A program made the translations under genes and the position numbers. A stretch of 35,403 bases of DNA from an uncultured Bradyrhizobium sp. (GTDB taxonomy: Bacteria; Pseudomonadota; Alphaproteobacteria; Rhizobiales; Xanthobacteraceae), in the NCBI RefSeq assembly GCF_936928535.1, contig NZ_CAKZHY010000006.1, forward strand, positions 1 through 35,403. The letters run 5' to 3'. This document shows positions 1-5,553 of this stretch, piece by piece (within the stretch, counting starts at the first letter, position 1; every line of letters begins with the position of its first letter). The notes beneath the pieces are model-generated. The model was not told the origin of the DNA and did not search any database. It saw only the letters and a list, made by a program, of their open reading frames with translations.

Positions 1-72
1 CTTTTGGCTTCAAGAAAGCGCACCACGATTACGCGTTTTTACACGACCAAGACCCGCACCGGACGTTAACGG

Positions 73-330
73 TCAGTCTTTCATGCCATCCAGACCGGGA
101 TGTTCTTTGTAGATGTTGTCCTGAAGCATGGTGTCTATCCGGGCGATGATATCGCCGACCGATGTCCTCAATCTCAGAAACTCATCTGCTGGAGAAGCTT
201 CTTTGGCGAGCGTAAGCGCTAGGGACAACTCCTCAGCGACCCGCTCTAGGTGCTGTTTAAACCGTGTGGCTGATTTCGCGTCCATAGAACCATCCCGCGG
301 GAACAGGGCCTGCCTTGCAAATGGCAGCAT
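73..330 (-). CDS. Small hypothetical protein (85 aa, or 70 aa from the inner start)
   Basis: This is a short acidic and basic helical-looking protein with no motif I recognise. Two starts are plausible: the one given, preceded by AAGGCAGGT, and an inner ATG at 285 preceded by GGGATGG that would give a 70-aa protein beginning MDAKSATRF. The C-terminal two-thirds alternates charged and hydrophobic residues (for example LRTSVGDIIARIDTML), which suggests amphipathic helices, possibly a small helical-bundle or dimerising protein. It has the same orientation as the recombinase and polymerase-like gene but is more than 600 bases beyond the latter, so co-transcription is doubtful. The opposite-strand frame at 128-367 is judged a shadow. 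Confidence 0.5.
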   Translation of the reverse strand: MLPFARQALFPRDGSMDAKSATRFKQHLERVAEELSLALTLAKEASPADEFLRLRTSVGDIIARIDTMLQDNIYKEHPGLDGMKD

Positions 331-968
331 ACCTGCCTTTGGACCAAGAAGCCTTCCAAATAGCTAGAGCGCTACTGTTCCGTTAATGGGCCCATAGCTG
401 ACCTTATTGCGCAGAGCGCTCTTGGTCTCCTTGGTCTCCCAGCGGACCTATGGCGCTCGCAGGCGGCCGGCAGGTCAGGTGGTGTTCCTCGGTCCCTTGG
501 TACACGCGAGGATCGAATGGGTCCTTCCGGCCGGACTGGACCCTATCGGGCGCGATGGCCACACGGCACTTCAAGTCTGCTTGGGTTCAAGCGCCGCCTG
601 CCGTTGCACCGCCTCAACGCAGCCGACACGCCCCAAGGATTCCATAAGGAGTCCATCTAGGGGCTATTCGTATCCATGCTGTCTGATGGCCTCCAAGCGC
701 TGAAGCGAATCCAGCGCCACCGTAGGAATCCCTGTGACCTATGTGGCTGTGCCAGAGAGACGCAATGCACCCCGGCCGCTCATCTCCGACTGATACGCCC
801 CACCTAGTCATAAACTTATCGGGTTGGGTCCAAACATTCGTTCCACGTTATGGTAGGGATACCCCCCGAGGTACATGGGGGTGAATAACCATGACCATAC
901 CCCTATGTAATAATACCTATTATATTATATATTTCATATACTTAGGTATCCTCCATATCCTCCTCCCG
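331..968. other. Gene-poor stretch of the accessory segment
   Basis: No convincing gene is seen. Open frames at 407-703 (plus) and 614-811 (minus) are arginine-, cysteine- and serine-rich, lack recognisable domains and have no good ribosome binding site, so they look like chance frames. Composition falls from mixed to strongly AT-rich between about 895 and 950. The right part is described separately as a dyad island. Confidence 0.5.
897..957. promoter_or_regulatory. AT-rich dyad island behind the polymerase-like gene
   Basis: The arms ATACCTA (914-920) and TAGGTAT (944-950) form a perfect 7-bp inverted repeat around a 23-base, almost pure A/T spacer, in a genome otherwise about two-thirds GC. 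Just left of it are two further related strings, ATACCCC and ACATGGGGGT. On the minus strand, purine-rich GGAGG motifs precede two tiny frames (MEDT at 957-943 and MKYII at 938-921). The stretch could be an origin, a regulator site, an attachment or recombination region, or simply a non-coding AT spacer. The sequence alone does not decide. Confidence 0.35.
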
Positions 969-2384
969 TTAGAAGTCCCATAGGTGGGTGACATCTAAGC
1001 TGGGACTGACCCCGAGACGGGTCTGGAATTGATGGGTGATCGTCTTCACAGCCAAGGCCTGATGTGAAGCTGGTACGATCAGACTGTCATGAACTGGCAG
1101 ACTTGGCACGCCCTGCGCCATCAGTTCTTTCATACTGCCGATCACGACCTCGCTCTCCGCAAACATCAGGTCGCTCCAATCCCGAGCACGGCCACCGATG
1201 GGGTGACCCCAGCGCTCAAGCAGCGGATGGTGTTCAAGAACACGCCTCTTCACCTCGCGAAGATTGTAGCGCTTCAGGTTGAACTCTTCAGGTGCAATGG
1301 CCTTCTTCTTCAAAATCTTCCTGACATCCGCAACAACACCCGAGCGCCACGCTGCAAGGAAGTCACCGTTCCCGAAGTGGTAGTTGATGAAGAACTTCGT
1401 CACCACCCGGTCCAGCTTGGTAGGGCCAAGGATATCCCCGTAGGCGTCCGCCTCGGTGTCGAGCGGCTGACCGATCCAAGCGTAGAAGATGGTGAGGTAC
1501 GACGATGAGATATCGACCTCCGCCACCGCTTCGCCGTCGATCCGCATCTGGACCCGTTTGTCTTCCTGAATCTGCTGATAGCATCCCGCATCTTGCGGGT
1601 ACGAGTATAGGCGGCCACCCTTGTCCCAGCGGTAACGTGCAAGGTTCTCAGCCTTGTGGAACTTGCGAACCCAGCCAAGATGGATGATCTCGTCTGTTGG
1701 ATGCGTGAGCGTGTGCTGTTGCATGAAAGCGTTCAGCGCAGCAACATCTGCACGGAGCCGGTGGACCGTGGGCGTCTCAGGTGTCTTATGGTGCGGCTTC
1801 GTGAGTTGGACCAATTCGGTGGGCATCACGGGCACGAACTTGAAATGCTCCCGGACGTTCAGCGGTGTCACTCCGTGCTCGGCACAAAGCGCCTGAAGGG
1901 CTGGTGTGGCTCGGTAACGCGTGAGCATGCCTCGGGGCGGCCCAGGGTTGCCCATCGCCCGACTGCCGTCATAACCGGGCTTGTGATCCAGCAACCCCGC
2001 CTCCTGCCACGATGTCCGAACACCGTCGAACATACGCCAAGTGACAATCTGGCCGGAGTAATCAGTCTTCCGCTGCGAACTTCTCAGCCAGCCTTCGCTG
2101 CGGCCGCGCCGGATCGCATCAAGTAGGTCGGCAAGGAATGCAGCAGCTGCGGTCTGATAGGAATCCAAGGTCTTGTCGCGTGCATAGATACGGCCCTGCG
2201 CGGCCTGCGGCCGGGGGTAGCGCTCGACTAACTCAGCCACGAGCGCACGAGCCTGCTCAGTGGCGGGTGTCGCAGTCAGTGTCGCCAGCGGTGCGTCGCG
2301 AAGCGGTCCACGCTCCGCCCGTGGTGTCTTTGGTTCCCATCCAGGATATTCAACGAGGTTATCTTCATCATCGTCATCAATCAT
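969..2384 (-). CDS. Single-subunit polymerase-like palm protein (Pol I / T7 RNAP superfamily candidate)
   Basis: The product is 471 aa with no named family that I recognise. The C-terminal half carries, in order and with sensible spacing, what look like the three palm motifs of family A DNA polymerases and T7-type RNA polymerases. Motif A is VDISSSYLTIFYAW with Asp291. Motif B is DRVVTKFFINYHFGNG with Arg326 and Lys330. Motif C is LPVHDSLIV with His432-Asp433, preceded by a helix-like stretch (ESEVVIGSMKELMAQG) as in Pol I. The DxSxS form of motif A and HDS in motif C resemble T7 RNA polymerase more than Pol I. Residues 1-280 resemble no exonuclease domain, and the N-terminus is acidic (MIDDDDED). 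It follows the recombinase by 84 bases on the same strand, so co-transcription is likely. Polymerase activity is inference. A degenerate or repurposed palm is possible. Confidence 0.6.
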   Translation of the reverse strand: MIDDDDEDNLVEYPGWEPKTPRAERGPLRDAPLATLTATPATEQARALVAELVERYPRPQAAQGRIYARDKTLDSYQTAAAAFLADLLDAIRRGRSEGWLRSSQRKTDYSGQIVTWRMFDGVRTSWQEAGLLDHKPGYDGSRAMGNPGPPRGMLTRYRATPALQALCAEHGVTPLNVREHFKFVPVMPTELVQLTKPHHKTPETPTVHRLRADVAALNAFMQQHTLTHPTDEIIHLGWVRKFHKAENLARYRWDKGGRLYSYPQDAGCYQQIQEDKRVQMRIDGEAVAEVDISSSYLTIFYAWIGQPLDTEADAYGDILGPTKLDRVVTKFFINYHFGNGDFLAAWRSGVVADVRKILKKKAIAPEEFNLKRYNLREVKRRVLEHHPLLERWGHPIGGRARDWSDLMFAESEVVIGSMKELMAQGVPSLPVHDSLIVPASHQALAVKTITHQFQTRLGVSPSLDVTHLWDF

Positions 2385-2468
2385 CGTTCATTCACTCTAC
2401 CGAACGCGGTGTTGCTGAGGGGCCTGCCGGTCGCGGCTTGCCACGTGATGGCTCCTCTGCGCAAACAC

Positions 2469-4094
2469 TCAATCCAGCCTGTATCTCGGGAACTTTTTCA
2501 AAGCCTCAGCCATCGAAGCAACCTTCGGCGGCCCATACTTCCGACCTTCTGTCGGCGGGGCATGCCCAGTGATGGCATCGTTGATCCTCTCGGACATCCC
2601 AACCTCGTCACCAATCCGTTTGAAGAGGTGACGCCACGAATGATTGGGGCTGATGTCGGGATCATCAACACCGAGTTCACGAACCCAAGTTCCGAGATGG
2701 GCGCGCGCGGTGGCTGCACGAGGACGCGACGGCTTCAGCGGATCGCTACTCATCTTTTGTGGTGTCTTGTCATTGTAGAAAAGCGCGCCATTCCCAACCT
2801 GCTTGACCATCTCTATGAAGCCTTGGGCAATTAGGTGTTCGTGAAGCGGAACGACGCGTACTTGACCAGTCTTTGTAGTGCCCGCCTCCGGCGTAATCTT
2901 CATTACGTAGAAGCCATCGCGCTTCTCGACGTCTACGCCTCGCAACTGAGTAATTTCGCCGGACCGAGCACCAGAGTACGCGCACACCCACGGCACCCAA
3001 CGGCGCGTTCTCTCGGTGGGCGTAGCGGGCTCCTGATAGGTGAGGCTCGCTTTGAGGATCGTGAGCGCTTCTTCGTTCGTGAAGCTTCGGCCGTCTTCTC
3101 GCTTTTGAACCTTGCGAGGAACATCGACCTTCACTTCCTTGAATGGATTCTGGTGAATGCGCTTATGAACGCGCGCCCAAGCGAAGACCGTCCGGGACGC
3201 GGACAACCACACCTCACGTACGGTGCTTGCCTGACGCTCCTCCGTGATCAGGCCGTGAATCCACGCCCGAGCTGCGTCCTCAGTAATCCCATCAGCGCCC
3301 ACCTCGGCGAAGTGCCGTTGCATGGCGAGGAAGACAACGCGCCATCTAGAGACCGTGGTTGGCGCAGGCTTGACCGCGTCAACGTAGGCTCCGAAGAGGT
3401 CCCAGCAGCCGACACCAGAGGCGCGCAGGGGGCCAGCGTTGAACGCAGGGAACGCGTCGGGCGTTTCATCACGTGAGTAATCGCCGTTCGCGCGCTTCTC
3501 CAGTAAAGAGAAGGCCGGCAATAGGTTGTCACTGACAGCGTCTACAAAGAGTGCGTAGGCCGTGGGGTTCAAAGCTTTCCCCTCGCTGGCGAGGAATGTC
3601 GCTACCCGCGCCTCTTCTGCAATCAATGGTCTCACCGCCTCGCGTACGTCCGGCTCTTTGGCCCAATTCCAATCGGGATCAGACCTAGGGTCTTCTTCAT
3701 AGCTGTCAGGCGCGTGTGGGCGGATCACCTCCCAAACCATGATATCTCCGAGGTTCTTCCAATATCCGGGCTTGCCGGGGTCCGCCTCGTGCTGCTTCAC
3801 GAACCACAAGTACCAGCGGCCTGCGAGAGCGATTGCGTTGAGCCTCGTGAGTGGTTGCCCCTCGCCGTTCCTTTGGGCTCGCAGGGTCGCGATGCGCGTT
3901 TCGACCTCTGCTTCCCACTCGCCAAGACGAGCCTTAGCTTCGTACTTGGGCGTGTCGGCCGCGAGTTTCAGTTGAGCTTCACGTTTGGTCCCGTAGAGCC
4001 GTTGGTAGTCCTCACGGACATCCTCGGGGATACCTTTGCGAGCAAACCACCGACCATCCGCAATTCGATTTAGCGCAACCATTCGCAACGCCAT
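2469..4094 (-). CDS. Tyrosine recombinase / integrase of the tRNA-His element
   Basis: A 541-aa site-specific recombinase of the phage-integrase superfamily, expected to integrate and excise the neighbouring element by strand exchange. The catalytic set is visible: Arg377 in YSGARSGEI, a likely beta-hairpin Lys near 408 (TTKTGQVR), His485 and Arg488 in HSWRH, His511 in ITGHA, and the nucleophile Tyr520 in GRKYGPP. The N-terminus (residues 6-60, ADGRWFARKGIPEDVREDY) resembles the arm-binding or DUF6538-like domain of this group. The core-binding SAM-like domain is around 230-320. At 541 aa it is longer than typical integrases (350-420 aa), owing to extra sequence around 100-225. The chosen ATG has AAAGG ten bases upstream, and an inner ATG four codons later is possible. 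Direct TTTGTAT repeats (4094-4100 and 4106-4112) and a CGCC/GGCG dyad sit right at the start. Confidence 0.93.
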   Translation of the reverse strand: MALRMVALNRIADGRWFARKGIPEDVREDYQRLYGTKREAQLKLAADTPKYEAKARLGEWEAEVETRIATLRAQRNGEGQPLTRLNAIALAGRWYLWFVKQHEADPGKPGYWKNLGDIMVWEVIRPHAPDSYEEDPRSDPDWNWAKEPDVREAVRPLIAEEARVATFLASEGKALNPTAYALFVDAVSDNLLPAFSLLEKRANGDYSRDETPDAFPAFNAGPLRASGVGCWDLFGAYVDAVKPAPTTVSRWRVVFLAMQRHFAEVGADGITEDAARAWIHGLITEERQASTVREVWLSASRTVFAWARVHKRIHQNPFKEVKVDVPRKVQKREDGRSFTNEEALTILKASLTYQEPATPTERTRRWVPWVCAYSGARSGEITQLRGVDVEKRDGFYVMKITPEAGTTKTGQVRVVPLHEHLIAQGFIEMVKQVGNGALFYNDKTPQKMSSDPLKPSRPRAATARAHLGTWVRELGVDDPDISPNHSWRHLFKRIGDEVGMSERINDAITGHAPPTEGRKYGPPKVASMAEALKKFPRYRLD

Positions 4095-4177
4095 TTGTAT
4101 CGCCTTTTGTATTTTGGCGACGCAAATCCGTTAGGTCTATCAATAAGATGCTGAGAACGTGGGGTTATCCGCAACAG

Positions 4178-4254
4178 TGGTACAGTTGGGTGGGCTCGAA
4201 CCACCGACCTCCTGTTCCACAGACAGGCGCTCTAACCAACTGAGCTACAACTGC
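4178..4254 (-). tRNA. tRNA-His (GTG anticodon)
   Basis: The minus strand folds as a full 77-base cloverleaf including encoded CCA. It has acceptor GCAGTTG/CAACTGT, D stem GCTC/GAGC, anticodon stem CCTGT/ACAGG with loop CTGTGGA (anticodon GTG), and T stem GGTGG/CCACC with loop TTCGAGC. The discriminator base is A73 and the base before G1 is T, so the usual G-1:C73 pair of tRNA-His is not encoded. This matches the known unusual tRNA-His of many alphaproteobacteria. The first acceptor pair is G-U. The 3' half is the likely attachment site of the adjacent element. Confidence 0.95.
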
Positions 4255-4384
4255 ATCCTTGCGAGCCGCGCCGCCGGGCTGCCTGAAAAGGCCTGCTGAG
4301 GGGGCTGGACGGGGCGGAAACTAGGTGCATCAGGGGTTTTTGGCAAGGCCGCAAAAGCCGTTATTTGCCGCTTCTTAGGCCGAT

Positions 4385-4420
4385 AAATCCGCGGATTTGC
4401 GCGCTCTATCCGCGATTTAC
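4385..4420. repeat. Palindrome upstream of tRNA-His
   Basis: AAATCCGCGGATTT (4385-4398) is a perfect 14-bp palindrome. A near copy of one arm (ATCCGCGATTTA, 4409-4420) follows, making overlapping inverted repeats. It lies about 130 bases upstream of tRNA-His and about 100 bases beyond the end of the phasin gene. Function is unknown. Confidence 0.35.
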
Positions 4421-4435
4421 CTTATGAAACCAGAA

Positions 4436-4463
4436 CCCCTCACCTCTCCCTGCGGGAGAGGGG
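4436..4463. repeat. CTCTCCC/GGGAGAG palindromic repeat (short copy)
   Basis: CCCCTCACCTCTCCCTGCGG and its complement-like continuation GGAGAGGGG form a small hairpin of the same type as the repeats at 9211, 9374, 14344 and 20826. It lies between the phasin terminator and tRNA-His. Confidence 0.5.
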
Positions 4464-4465
4464 AA

Positions 4466-4496
4466 GAAAAACCCGGGCCTTGGGGGCCCGGGTTTT
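4466..4496 (-). terminator. Intrinsic terminator of the phasin gene
   Basis: Perfect 10-bp arms AACCCGGGCC (4470-4479) and GGCCCGGGTT (4485-4494) are followed on the minus strand by a run of T residues. The site is 28 bases beyond the phasin stop codon. A/T runs on both sides mean it may also work in the other direction. Confidence 0.85.
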
Positions 4497-4523
4497 GTAA
4501 CTCGCTCGATCCGCCGGTTTGAA

Positions 4524-4955
4524 TCAGGCGGCGGGGTAGTACTTCGAGGCGGAGGCCTTGATCGGCTCGGCGGTCGCGCTGGCGGCACGCTGGGCGATCT
4601 CGGCCAGCTCCCTGGCCTGGGCCTGGAAGGTCTCGAGCTGGGTCTTTGCGTGGCCGGTCCAGAGCTGGAACGCATCGGTCGGCGACTTCACGCCGAGCAG
4701 CTCCTGGGTGAAGTCCATGTGCGCCGTGGTGTTGGCCTTGGCGAACTCCATCAGCTTGGCGGTGTACTCGTTCGCGCCCTTCTGGGCGGAGGCGAACACG
4801 GCCTCGATGGTGCCGTTGTGGGTCTCGGCGGCGTCCTTGAACTTGGCGTAGTTTTCGCGGGCCTGCGACACGCCCTTTTCGGCGAACGCACGCACCTGCT
4901 CGGGAACCTCGAACGGGATGATCGAGGCAGAAAACGGATCAGTCGCACCTGTCAT
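4524..4955 (-). CDS. Phasin family protein
   Basis: A 143-aa phasin of the Phasin_2 type, a protein that coats polyhydroxybutyrate granules and influences their number and size. The sequence has the short N-terminal hydrophobic stretch (FSASIIPFEVPEQVR), then a long alanine- and glutamine-rich amphipathic helical region, and the typical segment LLGVKSPTDAFQLWTGHAKTQL near residues 84-105. It ends KASASKYYPAA. The start at 4955 is chosen because GAGGGA stands eight bases upstream. An in-frame extension to 5015 exists but adds residues not typical of the family. It is monocistronic, with a strong terminator behind it and a TGC-type palindrome about 160 bases upstream that may bind a PhaR-like regulator. 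Length and composition are normal for rhizobial phasins. Confidence 0.92.
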   Translation of the reverse strand: MTGATDPFSASIIPFEVPEQVRAFAEKGVSQARENYAKFKDAAETHNGTIEAVFASAQKGANEYTAKLMEFAKANTTAHMDFTQELLGVKSPTDAFQLWTGHAKTQLETFQAQARELAEIAQRAASATAEPIKASASKYYPAA

Positions 4956-5111
4956 GGTTGGTCCCTCAACGGTAATGAAAAATGGAGTGAGCCTTCTGGC
5001 GCGCCCGCCGGCCAACCGGGGCCATTTCTTGTTACGAGGTGGCGGGTGCGGAGACTGGAAACGCAGAACACGAGATCACTCGTCCAGCGCCAGCATTGTG
5101 GCTGCCTAACA

Positions 5112-5135
5112 TGTCAACATTGTGCAGCGCAATGT
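5112..5135 (-). promoter_or_regulatory. 19-bp TGC-type palindrome, candidate phasin operator
   Basis: ACATTGTGCAGCGCAATGT is a near-perfect palindrome (8 of 9 positions pair) with TGC/GCA half sites. A TTGACA hexamer (5112-5117 on the minus strand) abuts it on the phasin side. PhaR, the repressor of phasin genes in PHB-forming alphaproteobacteria, is known to bind TGC-containing dyads, so this may be its site. No convincing -10 box was seen at 16-18 bases spacing, so the promoter assignment is weak. Confidence 0.45.
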
Positions 5136-5217
5136 CATCCGGGGGTGCGTTGCAAAGATTTAATCCGGAGGGTGAGGTTCCCGGGGAAGGGAACCGGGGG
5201 TTGCGGTATTCGGGCCC

Positions 5218-5320
5218 GTCATTCCGGGACGCGCGTAGCGCGAGCCCGGAATCCATCGGGCGGCAGAGACGGCGGCGGAATGGATTCCGGGCTCGCGACT
5301 TCGTCGCGCCCCGGAATGAC
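5218..5320. repeat. GTCATTCCGGG-bounded palindromic element, copy 1
   Basis: It begins GTCATTCCGGGACGCG and ends GCGCCCCGGAATGAC. The middle has the arms CCGGAATCCAT and ATGGATTCCGG. The copy is of the same subtype as the one at 28542. The whole unit can fold into a long imperfect stem. It lies in a non-coding region between divergent genes. Confidence 0.85.
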
Positions 5321-5511
5321 TGCGTCCGGGACGCTTTTCGTTTCCTCCCCTTCTGGGTGTTCAGACCGGCCGCTGCATCCATCGCGCCCCCACGAATCCT
5401 GCGGATGCAACGAGCATGCGGCTTGCGGGTTCGCCCACATTAAGGTTATCGCGGCTTTAGGACGCGCCAGACAGCCTCGGGCCGTGGACCTGCCCGCCGC
5501 CGCGGGCGATA

Positions 5512-5526
5512 CTAACCCTTTCTTAA
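5512..5526. promoter_or_regulatory. Near-consensus CtrA box upstream of the histidine kinase
   Basis: CTAACCCTTTCTTAA matches TTAA-N7-TTAA at all but one defined position. It lies 60 bases before the inner ATG of the kinase gene. CtrA is the target of the phosphorelay that PdhS-type kinases feed, so autoregulation is conceivable. A chance match cannot be excluded. Confidence 0.3.
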
Positions 5527-5553
5527 GGCTGCCATTCCCGGCAGCCTCGCCAA

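Larger units (their letters stand above)
1..4180. mobile_element. One end of an integrated element at tRNA-His (other end outside window)
   Basis: This segment lies immediately next to the 3' end of tRNA-His. It carries a tyrosine recombinase whose start is 84 bases from the tRNA, a classic layout for elements that integrate into tRNA 3' ends. It also holds a polymerase-like gene, an AT-rich dyad island and a small hypothetical gene. Base composition is visibly less GC-rich than the rest of the window, with a TA-only stretch near 920-945. By eye I found no second copy of the tRNA 3' end between 1 and 4177, so the distal attachment site is probably outside the window and the left boundary given here is only the window edge. 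No conjugation, capsid or plasmid-partition gene is seen, so the class (phage satellite, ICE, genomic island) cannot be decided. Confidence 0.6.

Noticed and set aside
407..811. Small open frames in the accessory segment
   Set aside because: Arg/Ser/Cys-rich composition, no ribosome binding site and no domain. They overlap each other on opposite strands, and neither looks coded.
823..846. GTTGGGT and GTTCCAC shared with tRNA-His, possible left attachment site
   Set aside because: The two heptamers are 17 bases apart here but 29 apart in the tRNA, with no similarity between, so this is chance rather than a duplicated tRNA 3' end.
5039..5443. Open frames between phasin and kinase
   Set aside because: They run through the palindromic element and have no start signal. 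Composition follows the repeat.
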